Shown here piece by piece: positions 48,331 to 60,256 of a stretch of 64,000 bases of DNA (its first letter is position 1; every line of letters starts with the position of its first letter). The translations under genes were made by a program, and so were the position numbers. The notes under the pieces are model-generated. The model saw nothing but the letters and a program-made list of their open reading frames with translations. It was not told the DNA's origin and did no database searches. Source of the stretch: Tillus elongatus (taxonomy: Eukaryota; Arthropoda; Insecta; Coleoptera; Cleridae); assembly GCA_964006375.1 (NCBI GenBank), contig OZ023270.1, positions 52,378,120 through 52,442,119 of the forward strand, in the 5' to 3' direction.

Positions 48331-50780
48331 ATTAAAGTCTTGCATGGGACGTGAAGGGATGTGTTACAGGCGTGGAGAAGGACTGGCACATGGGTTCTAC
48401 TCTGCAACGCTGCTTGGTCAGGTTCACAGGCATGAAAGTAAACAAGCTGAATTAAGAATAATGAAACCAGCAACTAATGAAACCTAAAACACAAACATTT
48501 AATTTTATTGCGTACGTCCCTGATGACTGAGAAAGCGGCAGCGGTTTAGATGCAGAGCCTCTAGGGATAATCCACATTCTTGCATATAGTGCATTGCCCC
48601 AGTTGTTCACCAACCGTAGTGCCTACTTTCGAACATCTGTTTTCAACCAGTGCCAAACTGTCTGGACCTTAATCAAATGCTATTGTACCTTGTCGGATAT
48701 AAAGTATTGTTCAATAAATTAGATGTTATGCTAATAATTGCGTTTTCTTTCTCAATGTTTCTGACACCCAGTTATTACACATGATAGGGTTACCATATAG
48801 AGGATCACAGGACAATGCACGTATTAAAGTGGCCCAGATAATTTAGCGACTTGCCTTATTTAGCTGATGAGTAGAAGCCATTAATGTAAGGTAAGTAAGG
48901 CATATTTCAGGGCTCATACAGCAACTTAATGTAATATCGTGGTCTGGGACTTAATTGCGTATCAGTCAAGATTTAAGATAGACAAAATTGCTTTATTTAA
49001 AATAAAATATTGCTACCGATCCCTGCTACTAACTATCTAAAGGTGGAAATCACCACAATTCCCTCAATAAGCAGCGGAGGCCTAAGCAAAGCTTGAGCAT
49101 AGAGACGTCTAAGGGGTTCGGGTGTTCGGTAACACTCTAGTTTTATGCAAGTCTTTGAGACTTAATTCAATAGGCGCCAGCAATTATTCCACAACTCGCT
49201 GCAAGGTTCGGGATGATATTAGTACTTAAGAGGGTAATTATGATGACTCGGTGACTAGATATTACTATCACAACAAATGCACAAGGTGGCAGTTCACTAA
49301 TCAATATATATAATTTACAATACTGCAAAACCAGAAGTATTATCAGCATCGAATTGCATCTATAATCAACAAGATATGCACTCAAGGAGAGTCATTATTT
49401 TTATAGTAAAGCTATAACTTCATCAGTCAATCGTTCGATCAACAAATAATAATGCCATGTAAGATATTGACCGATATATCCACAAATCAATTAACAGCAG
49501 CAGCATAGGTATTATGCTTTGATAAAACAATACGCTGTAATAATAGCGTGGGCCTATATAAGCACAATTAGGCCTGCATGCTACATGGGCAATCAATGGT
49601 GTTTAATAACATCGACTATTAAATTACTTTTGGTGAGCTCACTAAAAGTGCTCATAAGGTATAATAAATTTACATTGGGTTAAATGACTTGCTTGAAGAG
49701 CCTGAACGATAAGAATAATGTTACCTACGTAACATGTAAACTAAAATACCAATAATATATTTAAACTCTCGGAGGTTAAGCCTCCTTGTAGATTAAAGTC
49801 TTTGTGACAAAAATAAATATCAACACAAACGACCCTGTAGGTCAGCGAAATGGAAATAATAATCTAACTATTAGTGTGGTTACATCTCCAGCAACAAGTG
49901 ACAGATTAATTACATAAGGAAATTGAACTACTATGGAGATGTCAACCAGGTTCAACTGGCATTACAAGTCACTATACGTCAACCAGTTTTATCTGACTTG
50001 ATAAAATGTAACGCACCAAAAAAAAAGGATATTTCATCGGCAAATGCACAGCACTATCTTATTTGCACTAATAGCTGACATAGATCACATGAGATGGTTG
50101 CTGTATACTCATCTATCTCCCGAAGACGGTCCCAGACACTCCAACTGACACCATATCAATCAGCCTGACCTAGCGCAGCAACGACACGGACACGTCTACC
50201 ATAGCTCTAATGCGCCGGCACCCAGACAGCGGCTTCATACCATCGTCGCTTACTCCCATCTACACTGGAACGGCAGTAACCCTAAGAACAACCTAATTTA
50301 CATTTACTGGCTGTAGGCACCAGCCTCTCCCGAAGGATGACTTCACAAAATTGCAGTGATACACAAAATGACTACATAAAATAGCACTTTACAGTCCAGC
50401 GACCAGACCCAGAAGAGGCAGAAGCAGAACTCTCTTGACAGACGCTCTCTTTCTACATACATGCGCTACACTCAGCCAGCCCAACCTAAAGACATTTGTA
50501 ACGTCTCCCAGCTGATAACCACAGAATGTGATCCCCTGTTAGTGAGTAATAAAAAGAGATAGCAGTATGAACCTCAACGCCACGGTATATTTACCATAGA
50601 CAATAAAATTATACGAGCAGGGTTACTGAAGGTAACACCTGCCCGATGGTTCCGGACGAACACAGACACGGTAAGGACCTAATTAATTCACTCACGTGAG
50701 ATCACGTTAAATAGAAAAAACTCTTAATGGACGTATTAACAATAAAAACAAGTTACGACATCTGGGTCGTAACAATGTGT
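48331..50780. other. unclassified intron sequence, GC-richer at 50.0-50.75 kb
   Basis: No coding motif. The right edge, read on the minus strand, begins TGTTACGACCCAGATGTCG, an LTR-like start, but I could not find a matching end or a second copy. It may be an unrecognised LTR or other noncoding element. Confidence 0.4.
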
Positions 50781-50912
50781 TTAAAATGCCTTACGGATTA
50801 TGTATTTTAGATGTGATTTTAAATTACTTTATATAAAAAAGGGGGTTAATAGGAGAAAGAGGGGGGGATATTACAATATATACATATCAATAATATATAA
50901 TACAATACTTAC

Positions 50913-51100
50913 TCTGGCTGAACCTGGTCCAAGAAAGTATGGTCTGGCCAATGTACACACCCTAGTAGCTTTGTGTAGATAAATTGGCATCCCACTGTTA
51001 TGTGTTACTTGCATCCATCCTTCTGGTAATATATCAAAATGGTTATGGTCTTTCTCTATTAGAACTATCTTATCTTTTTCCTCAAATGGCTGGCATTCAT
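50913..51100 (-). CDS. pasha: pasha (DGCR8) internal exon with WW region
   Basis: Acceptor AAATTAG, then ECQPFEEKDKIVLIEKD, then ILPEGWMQVTHNSGMPIYL and HKATRVCTLARPYFLGPG, ending GSAR|GTAAGT. This is the WW-like region at the start of the DGCR8 haem-binding domain. The first WW tryptophan is present; the position of the second (TWSRP in vertebrates) is leucine here (TLARP). The exon is 188 bp, starts with the last two bases of a codon and ends in phase 0, joining 44681-44999. At least one upstream exon must exist. I found no N-terminal coding sequence within the window. Confidence 0.94.
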
Positions 51101-51584
51101 CTAATTTAAAATATGAATTATTTAAGGTTATGTTTAAAGCAGAAAATAACAAAAAAAAAGAGTTGAAATTATCAAAAACTCGAACTAATAAAATAAATTA
51201 TTAATCCGTAAACACATAATGTGAAGTTTGAAACCCAAACACCTTACAGTTCTTAGACATAAAATTGTGTTGCGGTGATTAGGCTTTCCCCAAAGTCTGA
51301 AGTCAGGTGAAAAATCAATTAAGTTTTATTCTGTATCCACATTTTAAACACGCAGCCACTCTCAATAAATATGTTCTGAATTTTCAAAGGTGGTGACATT
51401 TTGAACCTAAAGCTGATGTGACTTAATTTAAGTAAATTAATGTACAAGCTATATTATAACGTGTGATAAGATAAGTACATTTTGGAAAATTCAATTTACC
51501 ACAATACAATTTTAGACCTAATAATTATTTCGTTAATGAAGTTCACTTCTTTCACAGATAAAACTAACTCTGTAACCTAAATGA
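51101..51584. other. intron sequence, nothing recognised
   Basis: Upstream intron of pasha; its 5' boundary lies outside the window or was not recognised. Confidence 0.5.
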
Positions 51585-51780
51585 CTTCATACAGACTGTG
51601 AGACTACTTCTCTGGCTTCACTGTTAGGTTTGGTTTCTGTAAGTGAAGAACGTAGCCAGCGTGTAAGCTAACTGAAACAAGAGGACCTTCTGAATTCTAG
51701 ATGTTCTAGGATGTTCTTCAACGTTTCTGTAACCAGTTTCGCTGCTGTTGACAGCATCCTCATACAGATAAAACTTGAAG
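51585..51780 (-). mobile_element. probable Penelope-like pseudo-LTR fragment
   Basis: The minus strand reads CTGTATGAGGATGCTGTC, AACAGCAGC, GAAACTGGTTACAG. GCTGT/ACAGC form a stem II, followed by GAAAC and a possible stem I pair (CTGTA/TACAG), which looks like a degenerate hammerhead. The remainder is shared with 35630-35815. The errantivirus-like element starts about 30 bp away. Confidence 0.5.
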
Positions 51781-51807
51781 CAATACGAAATCATGACATT
51801 AGACCCT

Positions 51808-52085
51808 GCACACGATGTGCAGGGTCTAACTCGGAAACAAGAATGAACGACGTTCCACAGGTGAACAGTCTATTTATAGCAAATCCCCCAGGCGCAGTAC
51901 TATTGTTCCCAGAGGCGACTTTGGTCTTGCTGACGCTGTTTCCCATGTGTGATATTCCGTGGATTCTGTCGTTCTCAACTTGCTTGCTTGAAGGCGCCTT
52001 CCACCCTCCGGCTGACTCAGCTGTCCTGTTCGTGAAAAGGTGACTTGTTGGTATAATGGCCTATTGTTCTTGCTGTATTTATCTC
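51808..52085 (-). repeat. 3' LTR of errantivirus-like element
   Basis: The 278-bp repeat also occurs at 58657-58934, with about 19 differences counted by eye. The polypurine tract AAAAAGGGGAGG lies immediately inside it on the minus strand, confirming the orientation. A clear target duplication is not visible. Confidence 0.9.
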
Positions 52086-53787
52086 CTCCCCTTTTTGAAG
52101 AACGAAGCTACGGTTCGTTCTGGATTTTCAAGGGAAATCTGGATTCAGTGTTTATTGGACTTTCTTCCTTGGTTTTCTTCCATCCCATTTTTGTTGCTGT
52201 TGTTAAGATGGCTATTATGATAGCCACATATAGTAATATAGTCCATATACTCAAGTGATGTATAGGTATTTTGATTGGTCCTGGTATATTTTGTTTGATC
52301 GTTTGAAGTTGGTTTTGTATCTGATCGATGTTGTGTAGCTGTACGTTTTCTAGTGTTAATTCAGGTACCATTTCTGGATTTACAGGATCTTCTTAATTTG
52401 GGGATTCTAAGTTCGGTAGATTGAAGAGTTGTTGAGTTTCCGACGTTGTTGGGCCGGTCTTATAGATTTTGGTTCCTATCTTCAGTTGGCAATTTGGTTG
52501 AAGGTTGACTAGTTTGGTACCTTTTATGATATTGGTCCACTCTTGTTCCTGGCAAGTTATTCTGGCATTTGTTTCCTCCGGTGCTATAACAATGTATTGA
52601 GTGGTCCCATATCTCAAAACGGTTGGTTTATTGATTTTGACTATTTCTTGTTTACAGTTATTTATAGATTTTTGAAATTTGACTAATTTGATTTCGCCTG
52701 GGTTTTGATCATTCATGGCTGTTGGATTGTCGTCTTTGCAGAAATACATTTGGTTCTTTAAATTTTGACATTCTTCATTGCGATAGGCATATTGTTTACT
52801 GCTTAGGATCAGGTATTTGGTTCTAGGAATTATCATGGTAAATGTATGTGGATTTCTAGGGACTGGTAAGGTGTATAACTGACAATAATTATATTACGAT
52901 TTGTCTACTAGAGGTTTGACATTGTTTTGAACTGCTTTTATTTTAAAGATTTTTTCTTATAGATTTAGATCAGTGGTTGTTATTAGTTTTGCATTAGTTA
53001 CATAATTTTGTATTTTATTGATTTCGTTTATTATAAATTTTGGTTTTAATATTGACGTGTGAAATATTCCTAATTTTGAAAAGTGATTGCATTTTCGGTT
53101 GTTAAAGCCAGTTCCTGAATATTGTTTAGTAAATGACTTAACTGTGTGAGTAATTTTAGAATTTTTATGCGGTGGTAATGAGTTAGTTGTTCACTCCTAA
53201 GGGTATTAATTGTATTGGCCAATTCGTTTATTCTATTCACTATTGTGTCTTGATTATGACTCAATTTTACTATTGTTTTATTGAATTATGTTATCGCTTC
53301 AAGCATCAATGAATTTTGCGATTGGCAAAGTTCATGAATTTTATTTTGATCTGTCGTTAAAACCTCTATTGCTTGATATATACGTTCGCCGTCTTGTGAA
53401 TCTAGATTTTCTGTGATTGATTTAAAAATAGAACCTAATCCATTTATCATGCCACGTTTCTATCTGTTATTAAAAGTATTCATATTTGGAAAAATCCTAT
53501 AAAATATATCATCGATGTTACCTTCTTACGATGAAATTCAACGTTAGTATAAAATTTTGGTATTCAGAATGGTAGTCGGTCGTCATAAATTTAATAGTGT
53601 TTGCGTAGTGTTGCTTTATTTGGTCGTAGTCTTTATGTAATTGTGTCAAGTCATGTATGTGCAGCAAATTCCATCTGTTAGTCTCTGTGTATGCTGTTCC
53701 TATTTTCATGGGTAGCATGTCTGGATTGTCTGTCAAGTCTTGTATTTGTCCATTTATTGCTGTTGTAAGGAACCTGAAAGGCGTCAA
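52086..53787 (-). pseudogene. envelope-like gene remnant of errantivirus-like element
   Basis: Minus-strand frames: 53518-53787 (the start, overlapping the end of the integrase frame by a few bases), a stretch around 53270-53470 broken by stops, 52393-52836, and 52108-52371. The last has a hydrophobic segment of about 20 residues (LSIWTILLYVAIIIAILTT) followed by a basic tail, as expected for a C-terminal membrane anchor. Position after pol and the anchor support an envelope of the type insect errantiviruses share with baculovirus fusion proteins. At least four stops or frameshifts make it non-functional. Confidence 0.7.
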
Positions 53788-54827
53788 TTTCGTAAATGTG
53801 CTATAGTTTGTACGTCAATTTTATGGTTTATTAAAATAGCTTTGTTATGCTCTAATAATGAGATTATTGAGTACGGTCCTGAAAATGGATTCTTATGTGT
53901 TTTATGGAATCTCGGAGGAATCTTTTTATAGACAATGTCGCCCTCTTTGAATGGTTTGTTGGTGCGTTTGTTTGTCCATTTTAATGTTTTTAATTTCGAG
54001 TTTTCGATCCGGTTTCTTACTATTTCATAAATAATTTGCATTAGTTCCTTATGTTGTACGTTATATTCTTGAGTAATTATTACTTCCGGGTCGTAGTTGA
54101 ACATTTCCGGTATATAGCCGAATATTAAATCAAAAGGTGGTTTTAGTGTTTGATAATGTATTGTTGAGTTATAAGCGAAGATACAGTATGGCATTAAGTC
54201 GATTGGTTTCATAGTTTTAAATTTAGCTTTAAATAAACGATAATGTTCGATGATTGTGCTGTGAAATCTTTCAATTGGTCTGTTTGATGTCGGGTTTTGA
54301 GGTGTGGTTGTATGTAATTCTATTTGATGGTGCAAGTAGCTCTTTTTTACTAAGTTCGAGAACTCCATACCTGGATCTGCGATTAGGGTTTTACACGCTC
54401 CATATTGTGAAAAGTATTTGATTAGGTTTTTTGCAATTTCGGTGGCACTTTTACTTTTGATCGGAAATGCTTGGCCAAATTTACTAAATGGATCTATTAT
54501 TGTTAAGAATATGGCTTGTTCAATTTGGAATGTATCGATATGCAGTATTTCTAAAGGTTTGTATGCTGTGGGGGTGTGTTCTAATGCGATTTGTACTGGG
54601 TTTCTGTTGTACTTGCACGCCTTGCATAATTCACAATTTCGTACATACTCTCCTATATGTTTATTTAAGTTTGGATAGTAGTATTTTTTCTTTATTCTTA
54701 GGTATGTTTCCTCCGCTCCTCGATGATTACTCTTCCCCTCATGATATTTCATGATCGTCTCGGTTAACTCTTCCTCGTTGATTTCATCCCTAATTTCTAA
54801 ACATCTATAAAATTTGGGTGATTCCAC
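53784..54827 (-). CDS. integrase domain of errantivirus-like pol (open frame in a broken pol)
   Basis: A 347-residue frame with the zinc-binding HHCC domain (HEGKSNHRG ... CELCKAC), the catalytic core with DD35E residues in ILHIDTF, LIADPGMEF and SNRPIERFHSTI, and a C-terminal domain (KPFKEGDIVYKKI, NPFSGPYSI). In a functional element it would be released from the pol polyprotein and join the DNA copy to the host genome. It is intact as a frame but separated from upstream pol by stops near 54830-54960. Confidence 0.85.
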   Translation of the reverse strand: MESPKFYRCLEIRDEINEEELTETIMKYHEGKSNHRGAEETYLRIKKKYYYPNLNKHIGEYVRNCELCKACKYNRNPVQIALEHTPTAYKPLEILHIDTFQIEQAIFLTIIDPFSKFGQAFPIKSKSATEIAKNLIKYFSQYGACKTLIADPGMEFSNLVKKSYLHHQIELHTTTPQNPTSNRPIERFHSTIIEHYRLFKAKFKTMKPIDLMPYCIFAYNSTIHYQTLKPPFDLIFGYIPEMFNYDPEVIITQEYNVQHKELMQIIYEIVRNRIENSKLKTLKWTNKRTNKPFKEGDIVYKKIPPRFHKTHKNPFSGPYSIISLLEHNKAILINHKIDVQTIAHLRN

Positions 54828-54961
54828 GTTATTAAATTTTTTTATTGATTGCCGAACTTACTAGTTCGTATCCTTGTTCGTTTACAAAAACGCAATAATA
54901 TTTCCTTTGGGGTAAATAGTATTCCTTTATAAAATGTTCTATTTCGCTGGGTTCATTTAAA

Positions 54962-57110
54962 TTAAAGTTTGCATAGATGAAATTTCGTTTGTCTTTTCTG
55001 CCAGAATATTTCCGGCTTGTCCGTATTTTTGAAAACTATCTGATTGGTTTTGCTCGATTCCTTCCCCAGAGTACCGGGTGCTGAGTATGAATCCGCATTT
55101 GAATTAGCTGTTTCGTCATCGTCAACTTCTATTATTTTCTCTTCTTCGTCAATATTATTGGCCATTGATTGATTATCTATATCAAGTGGGTTTATTTCTA
55201 CCCTGAAAAGTGCATCGGCTGCGCTGTTTAACTTTCCTTTCTTATACTCGATTTGAAATTCATATTCTTCTAGTTTTAGTCTCCAACTGAGTAATTTTGA
55301 ATTAGGTTGTTTTAAGGAAAATAACCATTTTAGCGGTTTATGGTCTGTATAGATGGTGAATTTCCGCCCGTACAAATATGGTCTGAAATAATTTGTTGCC
55401 CACACGATGGCTAATAACTCATTTTCTATTGTGCTGTACCTAGATTCTGTTTCATTCAATGTACGACTGGCGTAAGCTATCGGGTGGTCCGAATTTGGTT
55501 CACCCTGGCTCAATATTCCAGCTATCGCCACATTGGAAGCGTCGGTTGTTAATATAAAATCTTTACAAAAACCTATGGTATTAGCACAGGTGAATTCATT
55601 AAAATGTCCTTACACGAGTTAAAGGCAGCAATGTATTCCTCGTCGTTAATGTTTATTTTAGAGTTTTTCTTTAAGTATTTGGTTAGTGGCTTCGTGACGT
55701 GTGCGAAGTTTTCTATGAATTTACGGTAGTATCCAACTAGTCCTAGAAATTATTTGATTTCTTTGGGGGTTTTAGGTATCGGGAATTTCCTTATTGTATC
55801 CAGTTTTCTTGGATTCGGACGAATCCCATCTGGGCTGACCACGTGTCCTAAAAACTCGGCTTCCTTCTTTAGAAAGTCGCTTTTGTCTAGCTGTATCTTT
55901 AAGTTTATTTGTCTGAAGCGCTCGAATACCAATTTTAGTTTTTCTATGTGTTCCTGTAATGACGTGGAGAAGACTATGACATCCATGTATACAAGGCATG
56001 TTTGTCCAATTAGGTCCTCTAATACGTTCTGCATTAGCCTGGAAAAGGTTGCTGGAGCCCCTGATAACCCAAAAGGCCCCCTAGTGTGCTCTCAAAGGCT
56101 AGTATCCACTGTAAACGCTGTTTTCTTTATGTCCCTGGGGTCCATCTTGATTTGGTGATATCCATATCTTAAATCGATCGTCGAAAAGTATTGGGCTCTC
56201 CCAATTTTGTCTAATATTTTATCTATTTTGGGAATTGGGTGTCTGTCTAATTTAGAATGGACGGGTATGTCATCGGTTGTCCTTATTCGGTGTTTTATTA
56301 TATTGGTGTGAGTTAAGCGTTCATTTTTATTCCGACAATAAATTAAATAAGACTTGCTTTTCTTCATCGTTTAAATAATCCGTATCTATTTGCTCGATTA
56401 TTGCTTTTTCATTTATAGTTGATTTTTGGTTGCTCCTCGTATTTTTAATATTGATATTGTTCATCTGAACTGCATGTGCAATGCTATTCTGTTTAACGAC
56501 CGGTTCATATGCCATTTGTTTATGGCTATTTAGTGCTTCAAAAGCGTATTGTCTGTTTAATTTGCTGACTGGCTTATTATGTATGTTTATATAACTTTGT
56601 TCGGTGTCATTTAAAATACGGTTTACTATGTCAAGTTCGTTATTATGTACAAAATATCATCGGGTTACTACATTATTTAAATCTATTTGGTTTTCGGATG
56701 ATAGTAAACCATCTGCTTTGGTTTCTATCGTTACCGATTGCTTATCTCTATGTTCCTGTGGGAATTGCATTTTAATACATTTGTTGCCTATATATAGTTT
56801 TTTGTTTTTAAAATCGATTTTAGCTTCATTTAACGTGAGAAACTCTATACCTAGTATAGTGATTGTTAAAATTAAAAAGACAAAATTCTTGTGTCTTATC
56901 TGAAATTGTATTTAATTTAATGTTCGCACATTTCAAATGTTACGACGTCCCGTGGGCTGTCCTTATAATGAAAGGCTGATGGTATACATTGTCTGAAAAC
57001 TTATAATATGCTATTATGGGGTTCAAAGGTTTTTTTGAAGAGCCCGAATCTAATAAAAGTTTGCCCTGGATTTCTTCAAGTTCCACATAAGATAAACAGC
57101 TTAAGGCGTT
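54962..57110 (-). pseudogene. protease-RT-RNase H region of errantivirus-like pol
   Basis: RNase H is open at 54962-55531 ([35 protein letters not shown]). RT is split across 55750-56034 and 56092-56367 ([10 protein letters not shown], then [28 protein letters not shown]). The catalytic YxDD box reads YMDV, so the second aspartate is lost. A protease-like LLDSGSS lies near 57050 in a frame broken further on. The copy cannot make an active polymerase. Confidence 0.85.
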
Positions 57111-57127
57111 AATATTGTTTATATCTA

Positions 57128-58290
57128 TTACGATTCTTGCGTTGAGGTGCCGGCAATGGGAAAATTTTGTTGTTGAATATCGTACGATTCTGATGGCGAA
57201 TTTTCATGGTTCATTTCATAATCTAAATTATTTATTTCGTAATTTAAGTCGTTTACACTGTTATCAAAAATTTCCGTGATATTTAGGTGAGATAAGTGTC
57301 TCTGTGGTTGTTGTGACAGTCTTGAGTTTGAGCTGCCTAATGCCAACGGTTCTGGGTATGTTCTGTTTATGTTGATTTAAACTGGGTCTTCCGTTTTGAT
57401 TTAAATAATTATTGAAGTTGGGTCTTCTGTATTGATTCGAAAAATGTTGCCTAGGCGTAAATTGCTCATTTGAAAATTTGTTTGATTAAACTGGTTATTA
57501 TGTTGCTGAAAAGGTCTCAAATTTGGTTGAAATGGTCTCTGAAATTGGACGTTATAAAAAGTTGGGTTGTTTTGTTTTTGGAATGATGTTCGGTTTTGTC
57601 CTTCTTGTCTGTTATTATTGAAATTTTTATGTATTGTATTATCTCTATAATAAAAGTTTTCCTCCGCAAACACGAATTTTAATGCTTGTTCTATACTTTC
57701 GGGACTTCTGGATCTGAGCACTATGCCCATTGGATTCCTTAATCCACCTAAAAATGCTTTCAAACTTTGATTTTGGTAAATATTCATTTTAATTACCCGT
57801 ACTGCCTCATTGTTTTCGTTAGCAATTAAATTTGATATAAGTAATTGTTCTATGTGACGGCACCTGTTATCGAACGACAATGCATCTTCTGCATTCCTCT
57901 GTTTCAATGTCAACATCTCGACCAGTAGACTAGAGTCATCACGCTGATCTGTAAAGTTTTGCACGATTGCACTTCTCAAATCTGCCCATGAATTTATAAT
58001 CTTAGTATTAACAATGAGCCATGAAATGATTCATGTATAAATTTTCGTTAGCCACGTAAAATTGAGTCATGACTGTCACATGACTTTAAAAAATTGCCTA
58101 CATTGGCGGGTTGACCGTCAAATTCCGGAATAGCCTCAAGAAATAATTCCTTAAATTGGTCTGTCATGTTGCTACTATTATTACTTCTACTTAATTGATT
58201 TTCTGTTATAATATTATCACTGATACTAATTGATCTAAATCTATATTCTATGTTTGATAAACTTTGTGATTCGTCCTCTGAATCAGACAT
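57128..58290 (-). pseudogene. gag region of errantivirus-like element
   Basis: 58048-58290 holds an acidic N terminus (MSDSEDESQSLSNIEYRF) and the start of a capsid-like domain (FLEAIPEFDGQPANVGNFL). 57401-57979 continues with capsid-like sequence (LLVEMLTLKQRNAEDALSF) and a glutamine- and asparagine-rich tail without zinc knuckles, as in gypsy-type gag. 57128-57346 bridges toward protease. The segments lie in different frames, so gag is broken too. Confidence 0.75.
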
Positions 58291-58656
58291 ACATTATATC
58301 AATATAACACAATATATGGAAAAATATGTAGGAAATTTAAAAATGGGATAGCAGTAAACAACTTAGAATAATATGATGGTTTCTGCTCTCATTTAGCTGC
58401 TTGGCTCTGTTTCTGCTTTTACTTGGGTCTGCTTGGCTCAAATTGGTTACCGGGCGTCGATACGCTTAAAAATCAATCTGCTATTGATTTTCTAACCAAT
58501 AATAACGACTGTGCCACTTACCTTTACGGTTAAGACGTTGGACTTTTTAAAACAATTTATTTACTACTTTACACAATTAATACTTAATACAAAAATGATA
58601 ATATAAAATAAAGACAAATATGAATATCAACATACAAGTGATATGTAAAATGTTTA

Positions 58657-58934
58657 GCACACGATGTGCAGGGTCTAACTCGGAAACAAGAATGAACGAC
58701 ATTCCACAGGCGAACAGTCTATTTATATCAAATCCCCCAGGCGTGGCACTATTGTTTCCAGAGGTGACTTTGGTCTTGCCGACGCTGTTTCCCATGTGTG
58801 ATATTCCGTCGATTCTGTCGTTCTCAACTTGCTTGCCTGAAGGCGCCTTCCATCCTCCTGCTAACTCAGCTGCCCTGTTCGTGGGAAGGTGATTTGTTGG
58901 TATAATGGCCTATTGTTGTTGCTTTATTTATCTC
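58657..58934 (-). repeat. 5' LTR of errantivirus-like element
   Basis: Pair of the LTR at 51808-52085. On the minus strand the leader toward gag follows directly; the primer-binding site was not identified with confidence. Confidence 0.9.
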
Positions 58935-58969
58935 GCGGAAGAAAAATCTTGTTAATCGACAAAAGTTGG

Positions 58970-59280
58970 AGTTTATAAATTAGCTTCTACACATTGTAAC
59001 GTAATCTACATAGGTCAAACTTCTAGAAATTAACACCCGATACAAAGAACATATTTCTTCATTTAGAAATAACCACGCTGGCAAATCTACATTTCCAAAA
59101 CATCTTATTGATACCTAACATAGACCTACAGTAAATAAACGCATAAAACCACAACATTTTTGTAATGACAAGTGAAAACTAGACTTTTTTAAGCTTTAGA
59201 AGTCAAAAAACACACACACAACCGCTACCTCATTTTAAATGAGCAAACTGATTTAATGAATTCCCCTTTCTTCGATATTC
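58970..59280 (+). pseudogene. Penelope-like GIY-YIG endonuclease fragment
   Basis: Plus-strand frames read GVYKLASTHCNVIYIGQTSRN (GIY-YIG), then TRYKEHISSFRNNHAGKS, LNEQTDLMNSPFFDILL at the C terminus. Stops and shifts interrupt it. It belongs to a different PLE family from the intact copy (GVYKL...YIGQT). Confidence 0.75.
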
Positions 59281-59423
59281 TTCTTTCTAATGAAATATAT
59301 CAAAGAAAATATAATTAAGGAAAAATAATATCAAAGAAAATTTTTTTTTCCAAAAAAGTTGTAATACGAAATTGAGTAGATGTATGTCGATATTTTCATT
59401 GTATAAAGTCTGCTTTGTTACTG

Positions 59424-60152
59424 TTATTGTTTAATTATTTTATTGTTGTATCTGTTACTATGGTTATTGCTGTTATAGTGTAAGCACTCTAACATACTAA
59501 CTCGGAATGATGATTCATAATCTTTTAACATGACTTTTATAAGCTTTACAACCTCCTCATCGCACAGTAGATCCTTCTTATTAACACAGTTGAGAACATC
59601 AGCAACACAATAGAGGAAATCACTAAGTCGAATATCAAAGTTCAAATCGGTTAGAAACTTCAGCTTTTCGTTGATGATTTCAACCAGATCTAGTAGCCGT
59701 TGAACTGCATCTTCGGTTAATTAAAAAGTAATAGAATCATCTGAGATTGATACACCTTTACTGTCTAATATTTTAATAGGTTTGACGGTACATATTCCAA
59801 TATTTTCAGGTTCGATCTTATTAGCTTTGGTAAAGTACTCTTCAGCTGTGTTTTTCAATGTTGAAATAAAATAATCCCATTCCCATGAGCCAGATGAGAT
59901 TGTTATATTTTAATTTGGTGGATATAGGCTTGTATTTACAATTTTAATTGTTGGAATCAATCCGGCCGCTTTTAATATACCAATTGCAACACTTAGAGCT
60001 GCAGTCATGGCATACCTTGTTTCCGGCAGCATTCTACTTTCTTGCTTAATCTCAATTATATTCTGACGTAGAGGTGCATCAATTTGGCCCCAATAACAAT
60101 CTTCACAAACATCGTTATTAATAGGTTCGTCGTTAACACCCATACCATACAT
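59424..60152 (-). pseudogene. unrecognised 242-codon gene interrupted by two in-frame stops
   Basis: One continuous minus-strand frame starts at the ATG at 60152 (MYGMGVNDEPINNDV) and ends at 59424. It is broken only by two TAA codons, near 59910 and 59718, with no frameshift. Before the first stop it has CEDCYWGQ, possibly a metal-binding pair, and ALSVAIGILKAAGLIP, a hydrophobic helix. After it, the frame is acidic and helical (LTEDAVQRLLDLVEIINEK, FLYCVADVLNCVNKKDLL). I do not recognise the family. The good core promoter and single-exon form suggest a captured viral or mobile-element gene; this is inference. Confidence 0.5.
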
Positions 60153-60206
60153 GTCGAACAGAACAAATACACTAATATATAACTACTGTGAGTAGACTAC
60201 AGACAA

Positions 60207-60251
60207 CAACTGATGTACTTGCTTGCCACCTAATGTTTTTATATATTTATA
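60207..60251 (-). promoter_or_regulatory. TATA + initiator core promoter for the 59.4-60.15 kb frame
   Basis: On the minus strand TATAAATATATAAAAA starts at 60251 and the initiator TCAGTTG has its A at 60211. The inner TATAAAAA (60243) is at -32. The ATG follows about 59 bp downstream of the initiator. Confidence 0.55.
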
Positions 60252-60256
60252 CCCCC

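Noticed and set aside
52039..52258. Plus-strand frame over the provirus 3' region
   Set aside because: Antisense to the envelope-like C terminus with its membrane anchor, which explains the hydrophobicity.
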